64,000 nucleotides of DNA from Neurospora tetraspora. Its lineage: Eukaryota > Ascomycota > Sordariomycetes > Sordariales > Sordariaceae. The notes beneath the pieces were generated by a model. It was not told where the DNA came from and made no database searches. It worked only from the letters and a program-made list of their open reading frames with translations. Made by a program: the position numbers and the translations under genes. This document shows positions 12,354 to 25,585 of this stretch, piece by piece; the first letter of the stretch is position 1; each line of letters opens with the position of its first letter. The DNA is taken from the NCBI RefSeq assembly GCF_033439725.1, contig NW_026944385.1, positions 2,203,001 through 2,267,000 on the forward strand. Reading direction: 5' to 3'.

Positions 12354-13771
12354 ATGGCCGAAGTTGCTGCCGGAGCTCTGGTTGCAGAGCAGATCGTTGC
12401 AACAGGCATCGAAGTGGGAGCAGCAGTCGCCGTCGCCGCTCCAACACAGCCTCTGAAGGTGTCTCTTACACAACTAGCGAGGGCAACATCTGAAACCACT
12501 GAGTATGCCCTTGTCTCCCTTCCAGTCACCACTCCACTGCTTGCTCAAGGAAGCATCTGCTAATCGTACCGCATTCCTACAGGCGAGTCCTTGCCAGATC
12601 CAACCATACCATCACCACCATCGGTAACAAAGCCTACATCTTTGGTGGCGAAGACGTCGATGGCAAGCTTTGCAACAGCGATGTCCATGCTATTCTTCTT
12701 CCAAGCAAAGACAACACCGGTGCCGAGAAGATCCACGATCACTACCCAGCGTTCCCCTTAATCGATGCAAAGACCGGCGAGACATACATCCCTGCGCCTC
12801 GTACTAAACATGCCGCGTGTTCTTGGGGGAACTCAGTCGTTATCCACGGCGGATGCGACGAGCACGGCAACCCGATCGAGGAAGACAACTGTCTTTGGCT
12901 CTGGGACACGGAGCACATGAAGTGGACAAAGCTGCACGGGGAGACGCAGCTCGGGGTGAAGCTGGCACCCCGCTACGGCCACCACATCTTTGTCGACGAC
13001 AAGCAGAATTTTCTGATCCTCCACGGAGGCCACACATCAAGCCCAGGCGGCACGGAGACGGAGACATGGCTCTACAGCTTTGACCGCAACGCGTGGACCA
13101 CCCTCCCCAAATCTCCCTCTCCACCTCTCGCCGCCGCCTACGCCGACACGGCTCTCTACACCATCAGCGCCAGCCCGGGCTCGCCCAATCTCAGCGGCAC
13201 CATCAACTACCTCGACCTCCTCAAGTCCACCACCGACCGCGAGAAGCCCGGCGCATTGACCTGGCAATCCATTACATACCCCATCAACCCGCTCACGCCC
13301 GGTCCGCGACCGCGCGTCGGCGGTGCGCTGGTGCCCATCCACACCGGCTACGGCCGCTTTTACCTGATTTACATGTTCGGCATCTCCTCGGACGCCGCCG
13401 GCGAGTCCAACAAGGCTTCACCAGAAGAAGAGAAATACTACGCCGACATCTGGTCGCTCCAACTGCCGTCGCACGGGTTTACTGGTGCTGCAGCCAAGGA
13501 CGTGATTCGCGACAAGCTGATGCCGAAGGGCATCCAGTCGGGCAAGTTCAGCTGGGCGGAAGCGGAGCTGGTCCCGACGGAGCAGAAGATGGAGGTCGCG
13601 GCGGAGGGTAAAGTGCATCCCGGGCCGAGGGGGTTGCTGGCTGCGTCTGGGTGTTTGGAGGGGAAGGGAGTGGTGCTTTGGGGAGGAGTCAATCCGAAGG
13701 GGGAGAGGGAGGCGGATGGGTGGGTGTTGGGGTTGGCTTATGGGTATGCTGATAGTGATCGGTTTGAGTAA
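12354..13771 (+). CDS. Kelch-repeat protein
   Basis: Exons 12354-12502 and 12583-13771 join in phase 2 across an 80-bp GTATGC..CAG intron with a GCTAATC branch site, giving 445 residues. The first 50 residues are Ala/Val-rich. They are followed by Kelch-type strands with their double-glycine marks: AYIFGGED near residue 70, VVIHGGCDEHG, FLILHGGHTSSPGG, and weaker later ones. This suggests a single beta-propeller (galactose-oxidase/Kelch fold) occupying most of the protein. Such domains usually bind other proteins. No F-box, BTB or signal peptide is seen, so the partner is unknown. The ATG at 12354 has a good context (cacaATGgc). The CRE at 12125 may control it. Confidence 0.85.
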
Positions 13772-16642
13772 GGGGAATTGGGAGGGTTTTGGGTTGGTGC
13801 GGGAGGTGAGATGGTAGCTGGTCTACCTCTAGAAGGTGCTTACGCGTGGAAATTGCCTGGGATAGCGGGCTTTGCGAAGATATCTGGATGCAGGAACATA
13901 CAGGAAGGTCGTTACAAGGTGTCAACGGCTAGGTAATAAGAGATAGGTTAAGATCGATGTGTTGACAGATACATGTAGAGACCTCGGTGATGACTGCATT
14001 GTGCCATCACGCTGGAATGGTATTCTCACTCACTTCAAGACAAAGCTACAATCCTATTCCTATTACCGTCAGCCATACGATATGATATGATCTTACCCTA
14101 GCAGCCATCTTACATGTGTGCCACCACCGTACTTCACTGAAGGGGGGAAAAGCATTTGGCGATGAGAAATGACGTTACCGCTGCCACTGGGGCGGTTTAC
14201 GTACGGTACGGCACATTGTTGCTGAATGGGGAGTGTGAAAGACAAACAGTGAAGCATCCAGCATGGAAGCTGTGATGCTTAATCTATTTCTTCCTTTAAA
14301 TTTAGATAGTTCATTTGTTCCCTCTCTTTTTTCCCACTTTTTGAACTTCGTATACCAGAAACATGGAACTTTTCTTCGTTAGACATCGACATCACCTTTG
14401 CTGGTAGTTGGGCTGTTCGTGTGGATCACCCGTTGGAGGTTAGGTAGTAGAGGTGTTGGAGATGGATGGGTTGAGACATTCGAGATGATCAACCACCCAC
14501 AACACCCCCGCTTTATCGCCCTGTTCCGTCTCGATTTTATCTATAGTATGACATCGTGATGATCATGATGCGGCAATCAGATCGTCCGTCGTGTTCGTCG
14601 CCGAATTTTCCGTCTCGTGGCTTTGTAGTGACGTGAGGTGTGGTTTCTTCCCCGAGTGTCCTCACATAGAATAGAAGGTAGTCAGTCACATTGACGGGCT
14701 TAAATTCAAGAATTACTTAACACCATGGCATCAATGATCAAGAGCAGCTGCGTAAGATACGGTACCTCTAGATGGACTGATTCTAGCTGCTCGCTCGGAC
14801 AGAAGGCGCTGTCACACAGACCGGACGGAGCATAACCTCAGTCTATGTAGGTCCTTTTTGTTTGAAATCGTCGCCGTAGCGGTATTTCTTGGTGTTCTTT
14901 CATGTTCATTTGCTGGTGTAACAAGATTCTGCTGGTCTCACCCATTGGCGACGGGAGTTACATACCCGGACCTGAAACACGATGGCGGTGGAGTAAAGGT
15001 ACAAGTCGAACGTGCTACTGTAGGTGACTAGTCTAGTGTATGGCGTGGCACGGGTAGCGCTTATTCGGGGCCGGGGTAGCGATCTGCGATGTGCCCAGGC
15101 TGGCGCCGTCTTACAGCCCTAAAAGAATTTTTTTTAAAGAATAGGTAATTAGTTTATCATGGGGTAGGCGTACGGTTGTCTTGGCGATGTCGGCGATGTC
15201 AGATCGAGTGTTGATAGCCTCTTTTATGCGGTCGGTCGTGCGTGGAATGTCAAACTCGAACGACAGGATACCGTTCAGCAAGACGAGACGGGAGTGTGCG
15301 GGCTGAATGACAACACGAGGGGGTGTCAAACTCGGATTCCCTCGCTGCCCCTCCTCGCTGTGCCGTGCCCCCCTTTCTCATACCGTATCACTCACGCGCT
15401 CCCCTCACAGGGCCACAAACTCTGATCCCAAGTGCTCGGGTCTGTTTGTTGCGTAGTATCGGATGCTTGCCGGGTCAGAAATGTCAACTGGATCTCATCT
15501 GTTGGTGTTGGTGTTACGGTATGCACCTGCCCGGCGGCAGCGCTGCAGGGAAGACACTATGCCCCTGCCCTATCATTGTCTTGTTGTTTGACGGGACAGA
15601 TGTCGGATGCTGCAGTCTGCAATTTCATTTCGATATGAATGCATTGATAGGTAGTGAATCCCAGGATAGAAAACGAGAATTGAGAGCCACTTCAGGTTGT
15701 ACCAAGCACCAAGCAACCATCACCGCCAGGGCAGCGGCGCCAAATAGTTCTGACAGTCGGTTAAGTTACTTCCGTTTTTCTCTTGAGTGCTCCGCCTGTG
15801 AGGTCGAAGATGTGCCAGAAGTGGCGGAGCCGTGCCGCAATCGCGCTTGTTCCTTCCCCTTGGCTGGGCCGTTCCAGGCAGTGAGGACTGAGGACGGGAA
15901 CAAAGAAAGCAAGGGCGAAGGACAAGGACGGGAACAAGAAAAGTGACCTATGCCAAGCATGATTTAACTTTTACTATGTAGCAAGGGGGGGCTTAGAGAT
16001 GTGACAGGGTAACAGTAATCGGCGGTGGCAAGTCATGATTGGCCTCTTTGCAACTCAAGCGCCGTGTTTAACTAGGGGCTTGACCATTTTGGAATAGCTT
16101 CCAGGCGTGTCTTCTGTCTTTTTGCGGGGGATGGTCAGAAAACAAAGATCACTAGGCTGCTGCAGGGTCCCCTAACCTTGTTTTGGGGGAACGTTACGAG
16201 CCCAAGCCACGCTCACTTGGCTCAGTCTCACCACACCTCTGTTCCTTTTTTTTCTTTATAACTTGTCGATGCGCTGGCATGGAAACCTATTGGTCAAGTT
16301 GTTCTGCTTTCCTCCCCTTTCTTGCCCTCAATATTCAGTCGCGTTCGTGTCGTTGACTTGAGTTCACCTCGCTCCCTTCATCTCACGACCCGGAAACAAA
16401 GAAACGACGACGACGATAACAAAAGCGACGATAAGAACGTTCATATCCTAAACCGACGAATAAACCTAGCTGGTATTCTTGGGAGAATCTTAGGTATTCA
16501 TCGAAAACAAAATCTCATATACCCAACGACTGCGACAACGCACACTTCATCGAAGCATTCAGACACAGAAAGCAGTCAACAACAGTCAACCAGCCATCAC
16601 ATTCACATTCGCGGAAAAACAAAACCCCCAACAACCGCAACC
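13772..16642. other. Intergenic DNA plus 5' leader of the membrane-protein gene
   Basis: No supportable gene is present. The longest frame (15323-15946) opens with GTG, has no domain and an odd Cys-rich composition, so I leave it out. TTTATAA near 16253-16259 and a long A/C-rich leader precede the ATG at 16643. Confidence 0.45.
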
Positions 16643-17511
16643 ATGCCTCCCCAACCCTACGTAATCGGTGACTCCTCGCCCTTCCTCAAGCGCGTGCTAA
16701 TTCCCTTCTGGGTAATCCGGATCATCATCATGCTTCTCGAGCTGGTCGCGTGCGGTCTCCTGGTCGCCGTCATCGCCCTTCAACAGGACGAGCTGGAAAG
16801 CGACTTCGGTGGCAGCACGGTCAACACGGCGATCGCCATCGTGGCGGTCGATATGACGCTCGTCGTTTTGTGTTTGGTGCTGGACATTGTGTGCATCGTC
16901 AAGCGCTCGCGGCGCACGCTGAGCCCCAAGTTTTTCTTGATCACGAACGTCGTGCAGACGACTATTTGGGTGGTGTTCTTCATCTTGGCTATGATTGGTG
17001 CTAGGACTGCAGGAACGATTATTCTTGGGATTGTGATCTTGTGAGTTTTCTTTCGTTCCTTCCTTGTCGTTGTGCTGGAGGAGAGGAACCAGTTTAGGAT
17101 GAACGTGGCAGAGCTTCAGGGTACGTGTATTTTCGTCATGAAAACTAACCCGTCCACCTACAAAACAGCATCTCATTCGTAGGCATGCTCATCTACGCCT
17201 CCGTCATCTACCACCGATTCCGCAAGGGCGACCTCAATCCCGGCGCCGGCGCCGATGGCTACGTCAAGGCGGCGAACCCCGCCATTAGTCACGGCTTTTA
17301 CGCTGAAGACACGGCCTACGCTTCTCAGGCATATGCCACCCAGGTCCAGCCTTCGGCTCAGAAGTATCCTGCCAGTCCGTATAGCGTGGGCGTCACTCCT
17401 GTCGACAACGCCTCCTACGCAGCGACGCAATATCCCAAGCCGACGTATTACGACGCCCCGGTGCATGGTGGTCAGCAGCAGGGGTATGAGCTTGAGAGCC
17501 GTAATCCTTAG
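16643..17511 (+). CDS. MARVEL-like four-helix membrane protein
   Basis: Exons 16643-17040 and 17169-17511 join in phase 2 across a 128-bp GTGAGT..CAG intron and give 246 residues. Four hydrophobic segments are visible at about residues 18-47, 63-89, 99-119 and 124-150. A charged loop QQDELESD lies between helices 1 and 2, and a basic loop KRSRRTLSPK between 2 and 3. This is the plan of MARVEL-domain proteins, which sit in membrane microdomains such as eisosomes. The 95-residue tail is hydrophilic, rich in Tyr, Ala and Pro, and probably cytosolic. The frame is open upstream to 16322, but only through non-ATG codons in an A/C-rich leader, so the ATG at 16643 (context accATGcc) is preferred. Many Sordariomycetes have an unnamed protein of this kind; the exact role is unknown. 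Confidence 0.78.
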
Positions 17512-18374
17512 GTTCATCAGACGTGAGGATGGGATCAAACGGTAAAATCGGGTTAATGTGTAATGATGTTGATGGTTCATTATCTTTTTCTGGTCGGAGT
17601 TGGTGGGTGAAGGGCATGTTTGGGTTGGACAACCGGGGTTGTCTGGATGTCGGATGGGATATATGGCTGGGTTATCTTGCTAGATTGGTGATGCGGAGTA
17701 TAGGCTCTGGAAAAGAAATTTTATGAAACATCCTTAAACACAGTCCGGGACGGACTCTGGCTTTTTGTAAAGCAGCTGCGGAAGGTATTCCGTCCTTTTC
17801 AGATCCATGCCGAGAAAGATACCAAAGTTCCATGCCCTGAGTTTGGGCATCTCCCTCAAACCAGGTTACCATGGGCTGAGTCTCGTCCTTTGAACGGGAC
17901 ATGTGTGTCCGCCCTGTTTGACCATCCCCCCCTTCTCCTCAAACAGCCCATGAACAGCCTCAATCTTGGTTGAACTAATAGCAGGAAACTTCACGGAGAC
18001 ACAAACCCCTCTACCCCGACCTCGCAACACCACCCTGATCTCGTGGCGGAATTTCCTCTCCATCTAGCAAGCCCTACAGATGGAGCCGTGACGGCAGGTA
18101 TCCTGCGAGCGTCACCCCTGATGGAGGCCTGCTGAGCTAGATCTGGGACAAGGAGTGCAGGAGGTTCGTTTCCCTGGAGGCTTGGGTGACGGTGCCCTTG
18201 TTTCAGGCCAAGATCTATCGCCGACGAAGACCGCTGGAACCAGGTGAAATTTCATCGTAGGTCCGGGACAAGAACAACGATATTGAGCGGATGAAGTCGA
18301 TATTCATGGGGGTCCAGGGGGTTTCCGGTTCCATTACGGAAGCAACTCGTGCCCCACCACAACTTACCTTGAAC
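17512..18374. other. Intergenic DNA left of the retrotransposon cluster
   Basis: No convincing gene. A minus-strand frame at 17866-18063 (65 codons, ATG at 18063) is basic and short; another follows at 17672-17902. They could be the exons of a small gene, but no domain or clear splice pair supports it. The bases TGAAC at 18370-18374 are the left target duplication of the next element. Confidence 0.4.
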
Positions 18375-18548
18375 TATCAGATTCTAGGGTGGTATTCTGG
18401 CCAGATGTGGGCTAGATGCCAGAGTCCCAGCCACCTGATTTAATAGGTCTTGGCAAATATGGGTTACCCCCAGACCCCTAGACCTTCTGTAGAGAGAGCG
18501 CTCGAGTCAGTTACACAGATTCAATCAATTACACTAGTAAATCTGACA
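18375..18548 (+). repeat. 5' LTR of the first copia element
   Basis: 174 bp. The end ATCTGACA is the inverted complement of the start, which now reads TATCAGAT (ancestral TGTCAGAT after one G-to-A change). It is less mutated than its partner at 23598. Confidence 0.93.
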
Positions 18549-21500
18549 ATTAATAGTCTAATATGCAACCTATTATATAATAATTAGCACGTTTGAATAG
18601 TAAATAATAACCGGATTACGATATCCCTTTCAAAGCCTATTGAAATGAAAGAAAACGTCGTTTACTTTAAAGACAGCGATAACTAGTTACAATAGGAACT
18701 TATATTTTAATCGAAGTATATTCTTAATACCCTTAAGGATTGGCTTTGAAGAAAGATTAAACCTTCTATACTGAAATAACTTTATCCTAATTATTACCCC
18801 TTAATTAAGGAAATAAAAATTTGTATTAATAATATAGAAGCGGAGTTCGTACGTTTCGACGGCGGTATTAATACCCAATTCGTTATCTACGAAGATAGGA
18901 TTAGCTATAAAGAACCTATTAAATACCGCGACCGAAACGAAATTGTAATTGATACTTTTATTACTAAGGACGACCTTATTAATAAATAACTTTATAAATT
19001 AAAAATTAACCTCTATTCTAATAATAAAAAGGATTGGAAGGAGTTTGTAGTTAGTAATAAAGTTATACGTATTTAAATAAAATTGTTAATTAATTACGGA
19101 CTATAAAATAGAGTTATAAGGGAGGAATAGGATACCGACGAATAATATTAAAATTTCAAATAAATAATAAATTATAAACTGGTTAACGACTAAATTAAAG
19201 TAAGGAAGATATATTATAAAACCGTCGCTATCCTTACGAAAGAACCTAAGAATTAAATTAATTAACTATATACTTAATTTATTATTATAAATAACAGCTA
19301 TAATAAGGAAGTTGGGGAAATTCTCGTCGTTAGTTTATAGTATTCTAATTTTATTAATGTAGTTAAGATTATTCGCTTGGGGTAGTATAATAGCGCTTAG
19401 AAATTCGATAAGGAAATAGCCGTTAATACCTTTAAGTATATAGAAATTTATAAGGATTTTAAGCGGTATAGTATCGATAACGCTCGTCGTAGGGTTGCCG
19501 CTAGAAGAGAAGGGATTTATTATAATACCTTTAGTGCTAATGAGATTAATATTGAATATAATAGCTAAAAATATAATAATAAAGGTTATAATACTAAAAA
19601 TAAGGACGTTCGTTATAATAATAAAAATAAAAAGCTAAAGAGCTTTAGTATTAAAAAGAGAAAGTTCCCTTCGGATAAATCTAAAATTTAATTACGTAAG
19701 AAGGGTAACGGTATAATATATAAAATATATAAAAGAAATTATTATTCTTTTAAACACTATTAGTATATTAATTTAAGTGCGAAGCTTTTATATATTAGGC
19801 TATACCCTTCTATTAAACGTATTCTTAAAATTAACTTCGCGAAAGATTTAAAGCTTGCTAAGGAAGCAATTAAATTATCTAAAAAGGAAGAGAAAGTCGA
19901 AAAGGAAGAATTAGCGTAATTATCGAATTGGACCTATAAAGTAATTTTCTAAATTAACGGGGTATTTAAAACTAAGAACGAAATTTACTTGTTTAAAAAT
20001 TTAATAATATTCGATTCTAGTAATTCGCTTTATATATTTAATAAAATTATTCGTTTCCTTTATTTTCGTTATATTAATCTAAATAATTCTTTATAGGCTA
20101 ATAATATTTAAATAGAAATTAAAGGGTTTAGGGAGGTTAATATTATTATTAAGGGTAAAAACGGTCCCCTAAAGCTACGGCTAAAGGAAATCGCTTTTTG
20201 CCTTAACTTTATTACTAATTTCGTTTCCTATTTCTAATTACAAAGGTAAGGTTTCTATTAGGATTATCGATTATTAAATAATTATCTAGGGAAAGTTAAT
20301 GGTTTATTCTTTTATTATTTGGATATTATCTATAATTAAACGATTATTAAAATTATCCCTCTTTTATTTATTAAAGCTTCATTCGTAGCGTACTATTATT
20401 AAATTAATTTATATACGTAACGACCTTCGAAATAACTAGTAAAAGTATAGTATTAATAATTCGGCTATTTAAATCCTTAAGTATTCGACTATTTATAAAA
20501 CGTTAACGGAATACAACTACGTAATATACTTTTAATTAAATATAACGTATATAGAATAGTAAAAATAAAATGATAAATTAACCGCGTTTCGAAAAACCAA
20601 AGCGATAGCCTAAGAGAAAAACTTACTATCGATTTCCTCGATTTTAAATTAGGATTTAAAAGATTATATTACTTTCTTCTAATTATTGATCGATAATTAA
20701 AATTAATTTAAAATTATTATTTATCGAACCGAGAAGCTATTACGATAATTAATACTTTAGTTAACTATATTTAAGTATTTGAATACTAATATAATATCAA
20801 TATTAAAGCCGTCGAATATAATAACGAATTTATAACTAACGAAATTAAGGATAGATTCGCCTGGTATAATATAGTTTTTAAACCTTCTACTTCTAATACT
20901 TAAATATAGAATAGAGAGGTAGAACGTTTAAGGGGTATAATTAAAGAGAAATACTATATAATATTATTAAATTTAAAAATATTAAAAGATTTATAATTAA
21001 AGATTATTTATGCGATTGTTTACTTTATTAATCGTTCCCCTTGTTATTTATATAATTAAAAATCTCCCTTCGAACGATTCTATACTTATATTGCAAATTA
21101 ATATAATTAGTCAGAATTATACAAATTAAATCTAAATTACTTTCGAATTTATAAGTATGAAGTAGTTATTATAATAAGCGCCGCTTAAAGGAAAGAATAA
21201 AAATTTCAAAAATATAACTTAAAGGCTTAAATTGGGTATTTTATCGGTTACTTAACGACCTCTATCTATTATATATAGAATTTTTATATAAATTGGATTA
21301 TTTAAATTAAGGACGTAATATTCAATAAAAATATTATTTATTATTTAAATATTAAAAGATTTAAAGACGCCTTTAAAATTACTAGTGAGGAATTTACTAA
21401 TTTATTTAATAAAGTAAATAAGCCCGCCAATTAACCCTCGGGGGTATTTAAACTATCCTATATTAAAGGCTATATACTATTAAACGACGTTAATAATAGT

Positions 21501-23597
21501 AATATTAAACTTCTCTCGTCGAATTTTCTTAATTAAAATTAGGAGAATTATTAAGGGAATTAAAAAATCTTTTAGAATAAGAGTAATTAAATATAGGAGG
21601 TACTAATTTAATAGCCCGTTTATAATGAAATATCTATCGAATATATTATAAGTTTATACCCGTTGTTTCTATCTACCCTACTAGCCATACTCTATACCAG
21701 TTATTCTATTAACCGAATTATCGATTAGTATTCCCGTTATCAAAAATTATAGGAAACTGCTTTTAACGCTAGTAAATTAGCCTAATTAGTAGTTAAAATA
21801 AGTAAGAAAATGATTACTAAGGCGGAAATCGAACGGTTAACTATAAAATACAGTCGTTTTAATAGGATATACCAACGTAACCTCCCCCTAATACCTAAAA
21901 AGTATTATAATTTTAATAACTATATATTTAATTAACAATTTAAACAAGTAGAGGGAGTTTATTTTAAAAATTGTAAAAATATAAAAATATAAATTAAAGT
22001 AAATAAGGATATTCCTTATTCTAAATATAAATGAATCTTTAATTATATATAGGTTTATCTTTATAAGTTTAATAAAAATAGGATATTTAATAAGGTAAAA
22101 GCGAAATTTATTATAAGGGGTAATTAATAAAAGAAAATAAGAGTTAATCTGTATATATCTACTCTAATTAGTCGATTATTTCGTATTATTATCGCTCTCG
22201 CTATTCGTTTTAATTTTAAATTTATTTAATATAACGTAATTAACGTTTTTGTAAATATTTACTTCAATAAGGAAATTTATATACATATACCGCCAAGGTA
22301 TCAAATACCCGGGAAGGTTCTTAAATTTATCAAGGCCCTATATAATCTCCGACGAGCTCCCTTACTATAATAACGAAAATTAAGCAGAGTATTTAAATCG
22401 ATAGAATTTAAAACAATCTCTAAAGACCCGTATATTATAAAGAAAGATAATATTCTTATACTATATTACGTCGATAATATCGTTTTTACGTTTAATAAAA
22501 GTAAAATAAAGGAGGTTAAAAAATATATAATAGAATTATAATGATAATATTATCTAATAAGAGGGGATGAACTCTAATAGTTTTTAGGTATTGAAATTAT
22601 ATATAATCGAGACTAAGGAGAGATTTAATTATTTTGAGAAATATATATTAATAAAATTACTAAATTATTTAAATCTAATTATTACCCTACTTTAATATTT
22701 ATAGGCTATAAAAAATTAATTTCCTACGAAAGTATTACTAATTAAATAAAAATACGAATATATTAAATTAATATAAATTCTTTAATATACGCCGTAATTA
22801 ATATTCAATTAAATACTACGTTTTCCTTAAATAAATTAGCGAAATATAATTATAATCCCAACCCTACTTATGTAGCAGCGAACGAAAAAGTTATATAATA
22901 TTTAAAAATAATAAAAATATAAGTATTCTATTTTAGGAGGAGTAATAAATTCGAAATTGTATTTAACGCCTCGTTTACTCATAATAAAAGTAACTATAAA
23001 AATTCATAAGAATTTATAATTAAACTATATAATAGTTTAATTTATTAGGGAGTAACTAAATAGATTACGGTTACTACATTAACAATAGAAACAGAATTAT
23101 ATATAATCGAAAAGGTAGTTAAGGAAATTCTCTTCATAAATTAGCTAATATTAGTATTAAAAGTAAATTTACTAGAAAATCCTATTCCTACTCTATAGTA
23201 TAATAATTAGTAAACTATTAGGGTATTTATAAAGCAAACGTCTACTTTTAATACAAAAATGAAGTATGTAAGTATTTATAAATATTAATTGAGGGGAGAA
23301 ATTCTCGAGAAAAAAACTTTTAATATCGAATATTTAAAAATAAAATTATTACCAACAAATAGATTAATAAAGGTACTAAATATTCTAAAATATAGGAAAT
23401 TCAAGGAGTTCCTAAGAATAGCTAAAGTACTACCGCGGGAAGACAGCGGAGGAGGAAATAATCTAGTACCGGGAAAGGTAGATTTCGATAATTTGAATAG
23501 AATATTAGGATTAGAAATATAAAACGACGAGAGCAATATATAAATAATTTCACTTTTGACCTCAAAGAGGTAAAAGAGGTTAATAAGTAAAAGAGTG

Positions 23598-23771
23598 TAT
23601 TAGATTTTAAGGTGGTATTCTGGCTAAATGTAGGCTAGATGCCAGAATCCCAGCCACCTAATTTAACAGGTCTTAGCAAATATAGGTTACCCCCAGACCC
23701 CCAAACCTTCTATAGAGAGAGCGCTCGAGTCAGTTACACAGATTCAATCAATCACACCAGTAAATCTGACA
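23598..23771 (+). repeat. 3' LTR of the first copia element
   Basis: 174 bp, colinear with 18375-18548. Nearly all differences are C/T or G/A. A purine-rich stretch (about 23586-23597) precedes it, as expected of a polypurine tract. Confidence 0.93.
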
Positions 23772-23776
23772 TGAAC

Positions 23777-24683
23777 AGTTTCCAGGTCCACTACCCCGCG
23801 TTCCAGCCCTTCGGCTGTTCCTTTTCCCCGCACCCCCGCTGCCCCGGTCGCCGCTAGGTTTGGCGGCCCGTCCCGGCGTTTGACTGCCTTCGTCCGATCC
23901 TGCTGTACCCACGCCTGACTCTCTCAGTCATGATGATGTCTGACGTCTGCCCCTTGCTTGTCGGCATGGCTAAGACGGTGGTCAATTCTGCGGACGAAGC
24001 ATGACCAGTTTGGAGAGCAAGCTATGCTGCCCACACGACCACGACCACGGACAAGGCCACAACCGTGGCGGACAGGGTATGCAGGTGCTATGACTTAGCG
24101 TTGACATCATCAAGCGAGCCTTCCGATCAAGACACTCGATCAGGCCAGCACAGGAAGGCATGACCATGACGAACCTGCACTTGTCGTGTACTTCAGTTTG
24201 GGAAGGCGCAATGTGCGGTTAGCCTGGGGGCTCTACCTGGATTTTTGGGCCATCCCCTCCACAACCTCAAGACTCTCTTCCAATGGACAACCTAACCAAC
24301 GTCATCACCACAGCCTAGAACACCGCCAGGAACGGCAGGGCCCACGATCTTACAAGCAGCAGTATAACCAAGACCGGCAGGTGATAGAATGGGTGCCCAA
24401 CCAAGTGCAGCCCATTAACCATCTACAGCCAAGCAACGAGAGAGCCTGTCTCTGTAAGGCAACTGCCGCCCATGTCAGCAGCCCAGACGGTAGCCGGAAT
24501 ACTGCAGAGTGCCACCGGGTCTGTATCAATGCTGAGCACCCAGATGGCATCGGCAAACATTCTCTGGGTGACTGGGACCGAAGCAACACAATTCGATATG
24601 GCAGCGTTGTGCTGGCGGGAGGGACTCAAGGCGGCTCTGGCTGGGAGGAAGAGATGAGGTATGTCTCCGAGCTATACAAAACT
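23777..24683 (+). other. Host DNA between two retrotransposons; possible interrupted gene
   Basis: Normal composition. A plus frame from about 24186 ends in Gly/Glu-rich codons at about 24671, followed by GTATGT, a good intron donor. Only about 20 bp later the second copia element inserts at 24684. Just right of that element (about 38226-38245) is a pyrimidine/CAG acceptor-like sequence and a further open frame to about 38380. A host gene whose intron received the element would look like this, but the frames do not join cleanly and no domain is recognised. Confidence 0.25.
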
Positions 24684-24888
24684 TGTCAATTTGGTAGGCC
24701 ATATCTAGCTAGTAAAACGAAGGTTCTATAAGAGGACTAGCCTCCCAGCCACCCCAACAGCGCTATAGACCTTCCTAATACTCGGGGATCCCCCAACCTA
24801 TATATACAATCTTTCTACTCTACACACTTGATTAATATAACAATTAACCTATATTTTCTTTACATTTACATAAATGTACAATCTAATA
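24684..24888 (+). repeat. 5' LTR of the second copia element
   Basis: 205 bp, beginning TGTCAATTTGG and ending at ATCTAATA (ancestral ATCTGACA). The terminal dinucleotides fit LTR ends. Confidence 0.92.
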
Positions 24889-25113
24889 ATGGATAATCTA
24901 AATTCGTAATCCCTATACTATACGAGTACATTCAAAAGCACGAAATCTATCTATACAACTCCTTATACGACCGAAACCATATCCCTATCTAAGGAATCTA
25001 CCTCCAAATCCAACCGACCTTACTTTAATACCCCTTCAAAATTCTATAAATAGAGTAATAAATTCCTAAGGTACATTAAAAGCCTAGACCTTACCAACTA
25101 TCTATTAAACTTC

Positions 25114-25320
25114 TGTTATGGGGCTGCCGCCTAGAGGTTCCAGTCTGAAAGCCTTCCAGATATGCGCCCTCATTGTGACCCCCGGTTATTACGTGCGTCT
25201 TTGTATATAAGAATATAGCCCGCTGTCCCTTCTGTATATCTAGATTCTTCTTCTCTTTATCGAACCTTTTCAATATATATTTTACCTTGCACCTATGCCA
25301 ATTGTACAAGAACTACAATA
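25114..25320 (+). repeat. 5' LTR of the Ty3 element
   Basis: 207 bp, starting TGTTATGGGG and ending TACAATA. It matches 32149-32355 with mostly C/T and G/A differences. Confidence 0.92.
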
Positions 25321-25399
25321 TTAGGTTCGACCTTATACGTTAACCTCTTATAGAAGCACATTGCCCTCACCATAGCGAACGTTCCTCCCTAATAAATGG

Positions 25400-25585
25400 A
25401 TTTTAACAATTAGAATTAGTAGAACAACTAGTAGAATAATTAATAGACTAATTAATAAATCTCCTAGTAGAAGAATTAATAGAGTAATTAATAGAATAAT
25501 TAGTAAATCCTCTAGTAGATCCCTTAGTAGAATAATTAGTGAAATAACCCGTAGAATAATTAATAGATCCTCTAATAGAATATTA
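25400..25585 (+). repeat. Degenerate tandem repeat near the start of the Ty3 coding region
   Basis: Repeated units of the form agtagaataattaatag recur about every 12-30 bp, with a mutated Arg/Ile/Ser/Asn-like reading. It probably was a low-complexity segment of the gag protein. Confidence 0.55.

Larger units (their letters stand above)
18375..23771 (+). mobile_element. Ty1/copia LTR retrotransposon, complete but inactivated by RIP
   Basis: Two 174-bp LTRs (18375-18548 and 23598-23771) are flanked by the direct duplication TGAAC (18370-18374 and 23772-23776). The 5.4-kb element is AT-rich with stops throughout. Relics still read in the plus direction. At 19719-19760 the spacing of a C-x2-C-x4-H-x4-C zinc knuckle survives, with its Cys and His codons changed to Tyr, exactly as C-to-T change would do. 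At 22467-22478 the reverse-transcriptase catalytic box reads YVDN instead of YVDD (GAT to AAT). Zinc knuckle far upstream of RT suits Ty1/copia. No protein can be made. Confidence 0.93.

Noticed and set aside
15323-15946. 207-codon plus-strand frame
   Set aside because: It starts with GTG, has no domain and an odd Cys-rich composition. Nuclear fungal genes rarely start this way.
16322-16642. N-terminal extension of the MARVEL-like protein
   Set aside because: The upstream frame is open but starts without an ATG and is A/C-rich leader sequence. The ATG at 16643 opens the conserved-looking protein.
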